A DNA stretch of 64,000 bases from Gracilibacillus alcaliphilus (GCF_016909015.1 NZ_JAFBFA010000003.1:182849-246848); one strand, 5' to 3'; positions 17,241 through 25,937 are shown, numbered from the stretch's first letter. Numbers and translations are program-made. Notes: a model not told the origin generated them from the letters alone.

Positions 17241-17974
17241 GTCAACCGCCTCCTGCCAAGCAGTACGATTAATACTGTTAATATAATAGAAAGCACAATC
17301 AGCATCCCCATACTCAGATACATTTCACTCGTTTCCAACCCTTGCATTCTATAGATAATAGCTGTCTCACCAAGTGTTAATGGATTGATATAGCGATTAA
17401 TCCAATCAATAAGCACTATGTCTGGAATCGGAATGAACAGATAACCTGATAAAATCATAAAGAGAAAAAGATACGCATATCCAATTAATTCAGCAATTTT
17501 GTATTTCTTTATGACTGTAACAGCTATCAAAAATACGAGCTGTGACACAATAGAAACAAACATAAGGACAAGAACAGCCCAGCCTATATTTCCCCAATTC
17601 ACACCATAGACCCAATAGGTGAACAACACCATAATGGTTCCATTTAGGATATTAAACAGGACACTGCTTATCACAATAGAAATAGCATGAATATATATCG
17701 GATAAGGTAAGGATCGTAGCCGCCATCTGTTTTCAGAAAACAGATCACCTTTGATCGTTTCCATTGTATAAAAGCCTCCAACAAGTTGAAAACCTATAAT
17801 GATACCTATGGAAATCATCTCCATTCCAGTCCGTCCATACTCATCAACAAACTCATCCCCTATCGCAAAGCCGTTCACCGTTATAATCGCTAAAGGGAGC
17901 AAAATTAAAATAACAAAGCCAATATAACCACGGAGCATTCTCCGTAACGCAAAATAAACAGATCTGAGTAGCAT
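17237..17974 (-). CDS. ABC-2 exporter permease (LnrM-like)
   Basis: 245-residue permease with six membrane segments; GFVILILLPLAIITVNGFAI after the first cytoplasmic helix and RLRSLPYPIYIHAIS as the coupling region. ATG at 17974 directly follows the ATPase stop, and its ribosome site GAGAGGAGG lies inside the last codons of that gene, which explains the C-terminal Glu-rich tail of the ATPase. Works with the neighbouring permease and ATPase. Confidence 0.87.
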   Translation of the reverse strand: MLLRSVYFALRRMLRGYIGFVILILLPLAIITVNGFAIGDEFVDEYGRTGMEMISIGIIIGFQLVGGFYTMETIKGDLFSENRWRLRSLPYPIYIHAISIVISSVLFNILNGTIMVLFTYWVYGVNWGNIGWAVLVLMFVSIVSQLVFLIAVTVIKKYKIAELIGYAYLFLFMILSGYLFIPIPDIVLIDWINRYINPLTLGETAIIYRMQGLETSEMYLSMGMLIVLSIILTVLIVLLGRRRLT

Positions 17975-17975
17975 G

Positions 17976-18923
17976 TTATTCCTCCTCTCCATCTCGCAGT
18001 GTTTTCCCTGTCAAGGTAAGGAATACATCTTCCAATGTTGGCTTCTCTGCTGTAACCGAACGGACTCCTCCTGCCTTTTTAACCACGGCAAGCACGTTAT
18101 CAACGTTTTCTGCACCACCACTGGAAATGATCTGGATTTTCTTCTTGTTGTGTATTACTTGTTTGACGCCATTAAGGCTGCGCAGTTCTTCCAAAGTCTC
18201 ACTGGTCGGCTCATCTATTACTTCTAAATGTATTTTTTCTTCATGTTGAATATTTTCAACCAACTCTTCTAGTGTACCTTTGGCAATGACATGGCCTTGA
18301 TCCATAATGACAATTTTGGAAGCAAGGGATTGGACTTCTTCCATATAATGCGTTGTGTACAAAATAGTGGTGCCCTGCTTTTGCAATTCACGGACGGATT
18401 CCAGAATATAATTTCTCGATTGCAGATCAATTCCTACAGTTGGTTCGTCCATAATCAGTAGTTTCGGTCGATGGACGAGCGCACAAGCGATATTTAAACG
18501 CCGTTTCATTCCCCCGGAAAATTTAGCAGGCAGATTTTTCGCTCTATCGGTTAACCGTACAAAAGCAAGGGTTTCATCCACACGCTGTTTAAGCTCAGCC
18601 CCTCTCAAACCATATATTCCGCCAAAGAACTCCAGGTTTTCACGAGCGGTCAGATCGTCAAATATGGTAATGTCTTGTGTGACCAAGCCTATCTGTTGTT
18701 TAATCTCCATGATATGATCATTCAATTTTTTCCCAAACAACGAGATATCACCAGAGTCTACTTTAATCAATCCTGCCAATGCATGAATCAATGTTGTCTT
18801 GCCAGCTCCATTCGGCCCAAGCAAACCGAGAATTTCACCTTTTTCTACCTCAAGATTTACATGATCTAAAGCTCGAAAAGAGCCATATCGTTTTACGATA
18901 TCGTTCATATACGCAATTATCAT
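17976..18923 (-). CDS. ABC exporter ATP-binding protein (LnrL-like)
   Basis: 315-residue ATPase heading the five-gene exporter/two-component operon. Walker A GPNGAGKTTLIHALAG, Q-loop LVTQDITIFDDLT, signature FSGGMKRRLNIA, Walker B LLIMDEPTVGIDLQSR and switch TTHYMEEV are complete; the C-terminus (TLEDVFLTLTG) is the exporter type. ATG at 18923 has AAGGGGG ten bases upstream. The gene set and content resemble lnrJKLMN of Bacillus subtilis, which exports linearmycins and related membrane-active polyenes, although the order differs. A close paralogue is encoded at 41022-41921. Confidence 0.92.
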   Translation of the reverse strand: MIIAYMNDIVKRYGSFRALDHVNLEVEKGEILGLLGPNGAGKTTLIHALAGLIKVDSGDISLFGKKLNDHIMEIKQQIGLVTQDITIFDDLTARENLEFFGGIYGLRGAELKQRVDETLAFVRLTDRAKNLPAKFSGGMKRRLNIACALVHRPKLLIMDEPTVGIDLQSRNYILESVRELQKQGTTILYTTHYMEEVQSLASKIVIMDQGHVIAKGTLEELVENIQHEEKIHLEVIDEPTSETLEELRSLNGVKQVIHNKKKIQIISSGGAENVDNVLAVVKKAGGVRSVTAEKPTLEDVFLTLTGKTLRDGEEE

Positions 18924-18990
18924 GTACGATAACCCCCTTCATGAATTTGTTTTATGATGTTATTATCGCAGGAGATAATGAGCAGTAATA

Positions 18991-19004
18991 GTTACAAATG
19001 TAAC
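18991..19004. promoter_or_regulatory. Palindrome GTTACAAATGTAAC, copy 1 (Lnr-like operon)
   Basis: Perfect 14-base palindrome about 75 bases before the exporter ATPase start. On the minus strand TTACAT within it and CATTAT 17 bases later could be the promoter. A second dyad ATTATC-N6-GATAAT lies at 18962-18979. Confidence 0.65.
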
Positions 19005-19128
19005 GAACTTAACTAGTAGATTTAAAACTGGCCTCATTACCTTAGTGAGACGTATAGGAAAACAACGCTTTTTTTGAAAGTACAGACTACATGCGCTCGC
19101 TGCTTAACTTTATTTTAAAGCAACATGA

Positions 19129-19142
19129 ATTACAAATGTCAC
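19129..19142. promoter_or_regulatory. Palindrome variant ATTACAAATGTCAC, copy 2
   Basis: Variant of the 18991 palindrome, about 65 bases before the dead DUF418 gene. It is part of a 17-base exact direct repeat (ATTACAAATGTCACTAT) shared with copy 3. Confidence 0.5.
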
Positions 19143-19202
19143 TATTCACCACTGAAAACTCAAATTATACTATACACAAATCTTTTTTTGTGAGGTGACA
19201 TG

Positions 19203-19594
19203 ATGCAAAATAACAAAATGACTGCTGCTAATTATTCCAAACGTTCTCTTGCCCCGGACATTGCCAGAGGGTTTATGCTTTTATTAATTGCAATGGCTTC
19301 TATCTGTTCAATGTGGAACTAGGGGTATACACTCGTCCTGCTGGTGGTACAGTGTTAGATCAGGCAGTAAATTTTTAAGCTTCATCTTACTGGAACAGCA
19401 GAGTTTACCCAATGTTTGCCGTATTATTCAGAATAGGATTAGCAATAGTGGTTAATCGTCAAACTGAAAAAGACATGGCTGATAGAGATATCAAAAAGTT
19501 AATTCGACGCAGAGGATATTTCCTTTTGCTCTTCAAGGTGATTCACGGCACTTTCGTTTATGGCGGTGAAATTCTTCGTACAGTACAAAAATAA
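19203..19594 (+). pseudogene. Decayed DUF418 (YeiB-like) membrane protein, N-terminal remnant
   Basis: KRSLAPDIARGFMLLLIAMA at the start, TRPAGGTVLDQAVNF in the middle and YPMFAVLFRIG ... RRRGYFLLLFKVIHGTFVYGGEIL later are the conserved N-terminal blocks of DUF418 proteins. The reading frame is cut by TAG at about 19319 and TAA at about 19375, and the C-terminal two thirds are missing (family about 400 residues). A ribosome-binding GAGGTGA still precedes ATG 19203. An intact relative lies at 35356-36579. Confidence 0.8.
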
Positions 19595-19630
19595 AACAAA
19601 GAGGTTATCTAGAAAGGGCGTAATGCTGTT

Positions 19631-19644
19631 ATTACAAATGTCAC
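19631..19644. promoter_or_regulatory. Palindrome variant ATTACAAATGTCAC, copy 3
   Basis: Identical to copy 2, about 100 bases upstream of the CPBP protease start, so possibly in its promoter. Confidence 0.5.
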
Positions 19645-19742
19645 TATGATTCAACGATCTTTTCGTTTATGTTCTGTAAAGAGGATGATTGAGCAAGATT
19701 TTTGTTTTATGAAACAAGTTTGAGAAAAAAGGAAGTGTATAT

Positions 19743-20558
19743 ATGAATCATCAACGTCTGTCACTCATATGGAGAATACTTATTGTTTTCACAGCTATCT
19801 CTGTCATTTGGTGGATATCCAGTGGTGTTAATGCCTGGATAGGAGTTGAGGGAGAATACAATCGTACAGCTCACATCCTATCAGCATTACTTATATTCAG
19901 TTTGGTCATTCCATTGATTATTGTTGCACGTAAGTATCTAGACAAACGGCCCTGGACAGGATTAAGGCTTACCTCTTTCAAAAAGGGGTGGAAACCGTTT
20001 GTTTATGGAGGGCTCAGCTATCTTATACCAGCATTGCTAGGAATAATCATTTTTTCCTTGTTTGGGTGGACAAAGGTAAATTTTCAGTCCTCTTTTGGAG
20101 AGCTGTTAGTTGCTGTTATCGTGTTGGTAATACTTGTATTTATGTCTGAGGCATTACCGGAAGAGCTTATTTTCCGTGGTTATTTTTATCGTAACTTAAA
20201 CAATTCCCTTTCCAAATGGAGGGCAGTCTTAACTCAGAGTGTGTTATTTGTATTGTTTGCTTTAATTATTGGAGCTGCACCTAGTATTGATCGAATCGTA
20301 TTTTTTCTAGCAATTGCCATTGTGATAGGTATGATTCGTGTTATCACTGAGAACGTATGGAGTGCGGTTGGTTTTCACTTAGCTTTTCAAACGATGCAGC
20401 AAATGTTTGGAAATCCTTATCACCAAGAATTAACTTCTTCGACACCAGCTCTTATGGAAATTGTGATTTTGGGAATCATTCCGTTTTCCTTTGCGATTGT
20501 AACACTAAAACTGTTTGTTAAAAAAGAACCGGATTGGAAGGAAGTAGATCCGGAATAG
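19743..20558 (+). CDS. CPBP family intramembrane metalloprotease
   Basis: 271-residue membrane protein of the CPBP (CAAX protease and bacteriocin-processing, Abi) family. About seven hydrophobic segments. The motif PEELIFRG (EExxxR, about residue 140) and later FHLAF supply the glutamates, arginine and histidine of the active site. Members cleave prenylated or peptide substrates or give immunity to self-made bacteriocins. A GGAAG site lies 8 bases before ATG 19743. Position beside an Lnr-like exporter and a shared palindrome suggest a role in envelope defence (inference). Confidence 0.88.
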   Translation: MNHQRLSLIWRILIVFTAISVIWWISSGVNAWIGVEGEYNRTAHILSALLIFSLVIPLIIVARKYLDKRPWTGLRLTSFKKGWKPFVYGGLSYLIPALLGIIIFSLFGWTKVNFQSSFGELLVAVIVLVILVFMSEALPEELIFRGYFYRNLNNSLSKWRAVLTQSVLFVLFALIIGAAPSIDRIVFFLAIAIVIGMIRVITENVWSAVGFHLAFQTMQQMFGNPYHQELTSSTPALMEIVILGIIPFSFAIVTLKLFVKKEPDWKEVDPE

Positions 20559-20671
20559 AGGCTATTTCTTTTTGTATATTTCAACAATCGCGCCCTAATG
20601 TATTGAACATTTATGTTCCTGAGAAAATAAGGTATACTGAGAATATAGCTTAATGGAGGGTGCAAAACATA

Positions 20672-21223
20672 ATGGATAAATTGTATGTGTACCATGTAGT
20701 TACCGAAAAACCTATGAAGCTTGGACAAATAATAATATTTGATAAACACCATTATAATGGTGTCTATCACCGAGTTATGGCTTGTAAAAATATATTAGAT
20801 GGCGCCAAGCCTATTGATAACTTATCCAAATTTATCAATTCAAATTTGGAATACTGGACTGTTAGAACATATAGAGAATTAGCGTTGGAAAAGGTTAGAA
20901 AGGAAAAATACCCAAAATACCCTTCTAGAATGTCATGTTTATACACCTCAAAAACTTTTTCAGACGCAGAAATGTGGGCAGATTCATTTATAAATAGTGG
21001 TAGAAATGTTTATCAAATAGTTAAATTACGAACAGATGGTAAGGTATTTGATGGTGATGCGTATAATGTATTTGACGGAACTGATAATTCTGAAGAAAAT
21101 GAGAGAAATGCAGATTACTACTGGAGTCAAAAACCTAATAAACTTGGTAAAGACAAATTAGTTGAAACCTTAATAGATGGCAATATAGAAGTCATAGAAA
21201 TAGTAAAGGAATTTCCACAATAG
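20672..21223 (+). CDS. DUF2441 family protein
   Basis: 183-residue soluble protein resembling DUF2441 (uncharacterised). Recognised from the start LYVYHVVTEKPMKLGQIIIF, the block YRELALEKVRKEKYPKYPSR, CLYTSKTFSDAEMWAD and DGDAYNVFDG. This pattern recalls small ADP-ribosyltransferase-like folds but no function is known. ATG at 20672 is favoured over GTG at 20660, although GGAGGG is 12 bases away. Base composition is more AT-rich than neighbours, a hint of transfer. Followed by 600 bases without an intact gene. Confidence 0.72.
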   Translation: MDKLYVYHVVTEKPMKLGQIIIFDKHHYNGVYHRVMACKNILDGAKPIDNLSKFINSNLEYWTVRTYRELALEKVRKEKYPKYPSRMSCLYTSKTFSDAEMWADSFINSGRNVYQIVKLRTDGKVFDGDAYNVFDGTDNSEENERNADYYWSQKPNKLGKDKLVETLIDGNIEVIEIVKEFPQ

Positions 21224-21818
21224 GGCACAAACGATAAGCCGGAGCTGGCATGGATCTTATCTTTGACATACTTATTGTGTAAATCTTATGGCACCGCGAA
21301 TTATATGTTTTCTTAATATACAAAGAAAGTTATTTCCTATTCAACTTTTCAACAAAAACAGCCTTTAACCAGCAACGGTGCAGCAGACTGACTTACAACC
21401 TGCTCCCATATAAACTGATTAAAATAATGCTGTGAAAATCTGCAAAGGTAAATTAATCAATCCATTCTTGTAATCTCCCAAATTCTAAAGCCGGATTAAG
21501 TTTAGTTTGGCCTGGACAAATCACTAACCTTACAATCGCTGATCACGACTTCAAAACTTTTCACATGGTGCAGGTATGTCTTAGACGGTTTTAGTATTAC
21601 ATGGAATCTTTAGCAGTAATAGTTACAAATGTAATGAATGGTATAGGAAAAACGCAGCCAAAAATAGGAGCGTTGAAAACAAGAACCATGCTGTGGTAAC
21701 ACTGGCAACAGCAGGAATGGCATTGGCTTAACAACGAGATACAGTTGTTTGGACAACATATAGTTTATCTTGTGGAACAGGTGGGAAATTGATTGATTTT
21801 GGCTCTTTAATTATACAC
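21224..21818. other. Degenerate region without intact gene
   Basis: No intact ORF with support. A short minus-strand peptide (TKLNPALEFGRLQEWID, about 21430-21510) reads like a protein fragment but I cannot assign it. At 21612-21634 a 23-base exact copy of 18981-19003 (AGCAGTAATAG then the palindrome core) occurs, and both copies are later followed by GTATAGGAAAA, pointing to an old duplication. A broken plus-strand frame follows (TLATAGMALA at about 21700). Confidence 0.5.
21622..21635. promoter_or_regulatory. Palindrome variant GTTACAAATGTAAT, copy 4
   Basis: Fourth copy of the 18991 palindrome, one base different, inside a 23-base identical stretch. No intact gene follows on the plus strand. 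Confidence 0.5.
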
Positions 21819-22487
21819 TTACATAGACGCGATCTGCTCTAAGTGTAGCTGGTTTACAACAGCATCAACTAAGGGAGCCAAAGGATTGATGATAGACTGT
21901 GCTGTCGCATATTCTGCTTGCTTAGCAGCCTCTACCATAGATAGCTGAGCAACCGAAATAATTCTATCTTCTATATTTTGTACAGCCTCTAAGATTGCCT
22001 GATTATATGCTTGTTGCTGACCTTTCATCAACAATTCAAAAGCAGCGTTTATTACTGTTATCTCTATATCTAAGGAATTTTGTTGTTGATCTGCATGATG
22101 ATGGAGCCGCTCCATTGTTCCCTGAACGGTGGCTGGGTTAGTAAATAGAATCGTTTGAGGCTGCTGTATACGAGATATGGCTTCAAAATACGGTTCATCC
22201 ACTTTTATAATAGGTACGGATATTGATAGCACTTCTTCTTGTAATAAAGCAATATAGTTGGTACATGTAATCAGAATAGCGTCCGCATGACACTGTGTCA
22301 CCCACTTAATTTGCTCCTTCACTTTCATTTGAGCCTCTGCCACGGTGAAATGTTCATTAGATGTCATGTGATACAGGAGAGCCGGATCAACAAAATGGAT
22401 GAATTCAACATCATATGTAGAAAATGAGGTATCGATGTAGGTAATATTTAAATAATGTGCATGTAAACAGGCTATTCTTTTTTTCAC
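21819..22487 (-). CDS. Asp/Glu racemase superfamily protein
   Basis: 222-residue protein with the aspartate/glutamate/hydantoin racemase fold. ADAILITCTNY (about residue 75) carries the first catalytic Cys; the second expected Cys is not seen, the corresponding place reading VAQLSMVEAA. It may therefore not be a two-base racemase but an arylmalonate-decarboxylase-like or lyase relative. GTG at 22487 has GGTGGAG five bases upstream. It stands alone. Confidence 0.78.
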   Translation of the reverse strand: MKKRIACLHAHYLNITYIDTSFSTYDVEFIHFVDPALLYHMTSNEHFTVAEAQMKVKEQIKWVTQCHADAILITCTNYIALLQEEVLSISVPIIKVDEPYFEAISRIQQPQTILFTNPATVQGTMERLHHHADQQQNSLDIEITVINAAFELLMKGQQQAYNQAILEAVQNIEDRIISVAQLSMVEAAKQAEYATAQSIINPLAPLVDAVVNQLHLEQIASM

Positions 22488-22638
22488 ATTATCTCCACCT
22501 TTGAAGTTATTTGGACTATCATTATATCAGAATGTGGATGGAAAAATTAAAAGTGTCATTTAGATTATGCAAGGAAGCAGAAAATCCTAACGATCTGTTC
22601 AAGTTATCTCAAGAAGAACTGGACTGCATTAGCAGCAC

Positions 22639-23109
22639 TCAGTCCGATTGCCTCTTCTGTTGATCCTTCTCTGGAAGCAAAGGCCCCATCTCTCGCCATG
22701 TCCTGCGTCCCCACTCTATAATTAATTCACAATAACTTTCTGCATCATGCATTTGCTGTTTAACATCAGCAATAGTCATAGACCAAGATACTTTTGGCAA
22801 TGGAGGCGCCTCCCTCTGTCTGTTCACTTCCCAGTTTCGAATACTTGAAGAGGTATCTTTGGCTGCCAGTTTCCGTATTTCAGGGCCAGAGAGGTTATAC
22901 ATAAGGTACGTACCCAGCTTTGATTCCACCCACACTAGCGCTTCACCACTATAACCATTATGTTGAATCATATAACAGGCAACAGTAAGAAAATGAACTT
23001 GTCCATAGGCAGAGTCCTCAAACTCTAAAGCCAGAAAGTCATGATAAATCGATTGACATGTCCTTCCCTCAGTATGGAAAGCACCACAATCTGCACAATA
23101 TTCTCCCAC
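22639..23109 (-). CDS. DUF5946 family protein
   Basis: 156-residue soluble protein. CADCGAFHTEGRTCQ at the N-terminus looks like a small zinc-binding knuckle; HFLTVACYMIQHNGYS and WSMTIADV match the uncharacterised DUF5946 family. GTG at 23109 has AGAGGAGGG six bases upstream. No operon partner; function unknown. Confidence 0.75.
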   Translation of the reverse strand: MGEYCADCGAFHTEGRTCQSIYHDFLALEFEDSAYGQVHFLTVACYMIQHNGYSGEALVWVESKLGTYLMYNLSGPEIRKLAAKDTSSSIRNWEVNRQREAPPLPKVSWSMTIADVKQQMHDAESYCELIIEWGRRTWREMGPLLPEKDQQKRQSD

Positions 23110-23159
23110 GTTTTTCCCTCCTCTGATTCAGATAAGCTATCTCCAGTATAAACCATCCC

Positions 23160-23232
23160 GGTAACGGTGAACTACTCCCACCACTTATCACCCTTCCAGG
23201 CCGCTTGAAGTGGGGGCTTCTCGACTTATCGT
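23160..23232 (-). mobile_element. IS200/IS605 right-end scar
   Basis: On the minus strand CCCCCACTTCAAGCGGCC ... GATAAGTGGTGGGAGTAGTTCAC is the hairpin-rich right end typical of tnpB-only IS605 elements (and of their guide omega-RNA). A similar end is present at 37803-37855: both share GTGAACTACT, CCACTTA and GCTTGAAGTGGG as read on the plus strand. Confidence 0.72.
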
Positions 23233-23293
23233 TTCTTTTATTAGCCAACGAAAAATGACCGAGCTAACCCTCTTGTTCCAAGAGTTTTTATTC

Positions 23294-23490
23294 CTATGCT
23301 AACGCTAATAAGCGCAATCCTTCCTTTTTGATATTCATGGCTGCATTATAGTCACGGTCTGCCACATAACCACACGAACAATGGTAGGTACGTTCAGATA
23401 GTTTCATATGTTTTTCTGCACCGCAACAAGAACATTTTTTAGTGGAAGAACCATTTATCAATTTTTATCAATTGTTTCCTCACAGCCTGG
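23294..23490 (-). pseudogene. tnpB 3' remnant (IS200/IS605 family)
   Basis: KCSCCGAEKHMKLSERTYHC, then SCGYVADRDYNAAMNIKKEG and LRLL, ending at TAG 23294, is the zinc-finger and last RuvC segment of TnpB, the RNA-guided nuclease of IS605-type elements. Only about 60 codons remain and the upstream junction DKWFF/TKKC is frameshifted. The right-end scar follows at 23160-23232. The remnant ends just before the tetR stop at 23508. Confidence 0.88.
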
Positions 23491-23507
23491 CTGCCTACTA
23501 ACAAAAG

Positions 23508-24092
23508 TTATTTTCTCACCCCATCCAGCAATAGGCGCAGGACATTCATCGCGTCTTCGATGGCGTCTTTTTGTTCAAGATGATCAGCAATCCATAATAC
23601 CACTTCATTCATTGCTCCAGAAAGACAATGTGTCAGCGCCTCTGTCGAAACAGGCTGGATTAAATGTTGCTCCTGCATCAGCTGCAATTGTTCTCTTAAT
23701 GAATTCATCGAATACTTTTCATCCATTTTGCGAAAGGTATCCCAACCTAAGACGGCTGGTCCATCAATCAAAAGAATCCGTTGATTATGTGACGCTGCTG
23801 CCCCCTCAAGAAAAGCTTGGCACCCATTGATTAACTGATCCCAGCTATGATTACTCTTTGCAGCAGCTGTTTCCACATATTCTCCGATTTCTTGTTGAAT
23901 GGCCTCAAATACCGCAAGAAACAGCCCCTTTTTATTGCGAAAATGGTGATATACAGCTCCTCTTGTTAGACCCGCTTCTTTGACGATCTCTTCTAAGGCC
24001 GTATTTACATATCCATATTCTGTAAAATGATGACGTGCGATGTTGATCAAATTTCGAATCGTTTGCTCTGTTTCTACTTTATTTTTCCGCAT
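23508..24092 (-). CDS. TetR family repressor of VOC-AlkD operon
   Basis: 194-residue TetR repressor: helix-turn-helix IARHHFTEYGYVNTALEEIV and KEAGLTRGAVYHHFRNKKGL, then a C-terminal ligand domain. ATG at 24092 has GAGGAG ten bases upstream. It is the third gene of VOC, alkD-like, tetR, and the operon begins with a perfect palindrome at 25331 that is probably its operator. The ligand is unknown; the neighbours suggest an alkylating or electrophilic compound. Confidence 0.88.
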   Translation of the reverse strand: MRKNKVETEQTIRNLINIARHHFTEYGYVNTALEEIVKEAGLTRGAVYHHFRNKKGLFLAVFEAIQQEIGEYVETAAAKSNHSWDQLINGCQAFLEGAAASHNQRILLIDGPAVLGWDTFRKMDEKYSMNSLREQLQLMQEQHLIQPVSTEALTHCLSGAMNEVVLWIADHLEQKDAIEDAMNVLRLLLDGVRK

Positions 24093-24106
24093 AACGACTA
24101 CACTCC

Positions 24107-24880
24107 TCACTCTGTCTGGCGTATTAATGCCAATGCATGTTCATCGTTTGATTTTATTAACGTTCTTAATCCATTCTTGATTATCCTTGGATTTATATTA
24201 TCATGATTTGCCAGCCATTGGAGCACTGTTTCTGGATTTTCTTTGGTTAAGTCATTTATATGATTGGCTACTGACTTCTGAACATAACGGGACTTGTCGG
24301 ATACTAATTGATCTAGCAAAGATAAATTATATTGTATATGATTCTTTAGCAGCGGCATCTTTTTAGCCCATGGGAGCCTAGGCCGCGTTCCTTCACTGAC
24401 CAGCCGCCTGACATGTGAGTTAGGATCTTTTAACCAATCTTGAAAATAAATCAGGCAGCGATCTGTGTCTGCCATTAAGTATGGCCGAATAGCATATTCT
24501 GATGTATGTCGCTTAGTAATTTCATACAATGCTTTCAAGGATAAATCAAAGTGATCTAAGCCATATTTTTCAACAAAGCAGGCGATCGGCATCAGAAAAT
24601 AACCGTTGGTAAACATTCCTTCTTCGGTTTGATTTTCCGGTCCTAGAATTTTTCGTAAGACAGCTAAAGCTTCTTCATAATCGACAGGAAGGTGTTGCTT
24701 TAAGGCACTTGCAATCACTTCGACCCGATCCTTCAATTCTTTACCTTCTACCCCGACAGCTACCATATCTATAAAAGAATATTTAGAAAAATTAGTGTAA
24801 TGCGGCTTAATTAAATCAGCCAGCCTCAAGGCCAATTCCTTATCAAAATAATATTTTAAAGGGATATACTCACTCATCAT
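24107..24880 (-). CDS. DNA alkylation repair protein, AlkD-like
   Basis: 257-residue all-helical HEAT-repeat protein of the AlkC/AlkD DNA glycosylase family, which excises bulky or cationic alkylated bases. The block SHVRRLVSEGTRPRLPWAK (residues about 155-175) is diagnostic, with YVQKSVANHINDL and NPRIIKNGLRTL as further repeats. Start ATG at 24880 overlaps the VOC stop by four bases. Coupling to a VOC protein and TetR suggests an inducible detoxify-and-repair unit. Confidence 0.87.
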   Translation of the reverse strand: MMSEYIPLKYYFDKELALRLADLIKPHYTNFSKYSFIDMVAVGVEGKELKDRVEVIASALKQHLPVDYEEALAVLRKILGPENQTEEGMFTNGYFLMPIACFVEKYGLDHFDLSLKALYEITKRHTSEYAIRPYLMADTDRCLIYFQDWLKDPNSHVRRLVSEGTRPRLPWAKKMPLLKNHIQYNLSLLDQLVSDKSRYVQKSVANHINDLTKENPETVLQWLANHDNINPRIIKNGLRTLIKSNDEHALALIRQTE

Positions 24881-25293
24881 ATTTCCTCTTTATACTGGTC
24901 TTGAAAGGACTCATCAGGCGGTATCACTGTAATGACATCAATCAATACGCCATTTGGATCACTTGTAATAAAGTGCCTTTGACCAAATGCCTCATCACGC
25001 AAATCAAGATGTAAAGGCAGGTGTTTTTCCTTAATCAATTGTTGATATATTTCATCTACATTTTCCACCTCAAAATTCAAAATTAATCCTTGAACAGGCT
25101 TTCCAAAAGAAGAAGGAACGGTTTCATGATCAGCTTGTAGGATCGCCAGCTCGCTGCCAGTCTCTTCCTGCTTCAGACTCATATACCAATCCGCCTCAAA
25201 CACAATCGAAAACCCAAAATACTGTAGATAAAACGCACTTGTTTCCTTTACATTCTTCGTCATCAATACTGGATAAAAACTATTAAGTCTCAC
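24877..25293 (-). CDS. VOC family (glyoxalase/bleomycin-resistance fold) protein
   Basis: 138-residue VOC protein with two beta-alpha-beta-beta-beta halves: SFYPVLMTKNVKETSAFY at the start and GQRHFITSDPNGVLIDVI at the end. Such proteins bind metals and act as lyases, dioxygenases or drug-binding resistance proteins. GTG at 25293 has AAGGAG seven bases upstream. First gene of the operon with alkD-like and tetR genes. Confidence 0.88.
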   Translation of the reverse strand: MRLNSFYPVLMTKNVKETSAFYLQYFGFSIVFEADWYMSLKQEETGSELAILQADHETVPSSFGKPVQGLILNFEVENVDEIYQQLIKEKHLPLHLDLRDEAFGQRHFITSDPNGVLIDVITVIPPDESFQDQYKEEI

Positions 25294-25330
25294 TTGCTCC
25301 ACTCCTTTATTTTTAGTTATCCTGATTTTA

Positions 25331-25351
25331 ACATACATACAGTATGTATGT
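25331..25351. promoter_or_regulatory. TetR operator of the VOC-AlkD-TetR operon
   Basis: ACATACATAC-A-GTATGTATGT: perfect 10-base arms around one base, 38 bases before the VOC start. Confidence 0.85.
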
Positions 25352-25516
25352 AAATAACAATATGTGTTATGTCTTTTCCACCATTAGCTTTCCAACGTAG
25401 ACTGCTTTGGAATCTCTCCCCATTTGGATGCAGGTCTTACGGACAATTTCACTGAGTTAAAGCTCAAACCACTATTTCAGGTTGTCTGATTGGGTTACGT
25501 ATCAACTGTTACATGC

Positions 25517-25559
25517 AAAAAAATAAGCTTGATATATTCAATTATCTAGCTTGTTTTTT
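25517..25559. terminator. Terminator-like hairpin, copy 1
   Basis: AATAAGCTTGATA and TATCTAGCTTGTT pair with two mismatches and lie between A and T runs, so it can act on either strand. It overlaps the end of the small membrane protein gene at 25538 and resembles the hairpin at 25896-25937. Confidence 0.7.
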
Positions 25560-25753
25560 AGACCCAACCATTTTTTTATTTTTAGAACATTTGAGATCAT
25601 CATCAAAATAAACCCAACAATGCACATGGTTATGCCAACAATATCTGCTGTACTTGTCATGCTAAATAGATCACCATATACACTCCAAATTGCGAAACCA
25701 ATAATACAAATGAAAAATCCTATATTTACTAAATACCCCTTGCCTTTCAACAT
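25538..25753 (-). CDS. Small two-helix membrane protein, copy 1
   Basis: 71-residue protein with two membrane helices (LVNIGFFICIIGFAIWSVYG and VGITMCIVGFILMMISNV) and a basic tail. Unknown family. ATG at 25753 follows AGGGGGG by seven bases. A paralogue with the same plan and a similar downstream hairpin lies at 25929-26132, so the pair arose by tandem duplication. Confidence 0.75.
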   Translation of the reverse strand: MLKGKGYLVNIGFFICIIGFAIWSVYGDLFSMTSTADIVGITMCIVGFILMMISNVLKIKKWLGLKNKLDN

Positions 25754-25895
25754 AATAAGTTCCCCCCTAACCATCCTATATTTTCTACTTGTTTAGCAAA
25801 TGTGGAAGAAATTTCAGCACCTTACCTTTTACTCTGTTGTCGGTATTGGTGCAGCTTCTTGTACAGGTTGTCGTAATGGATCAGGTGCCAATTAT

Positions 25896-25937
25896 AAAAA
25901 ATAAGCTTGATATAACCCATTACCAAGCTTATTTTTT
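25896..25937. terminator. Bidirectional terminator, copy 2
   Basis: AAAAAATAAGCTTG and CAAGCTTATTTTTT are perfect 14-base inverted arms; the stop codon of the gene at 25929 lies within the stem. Confidence 0.85.
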
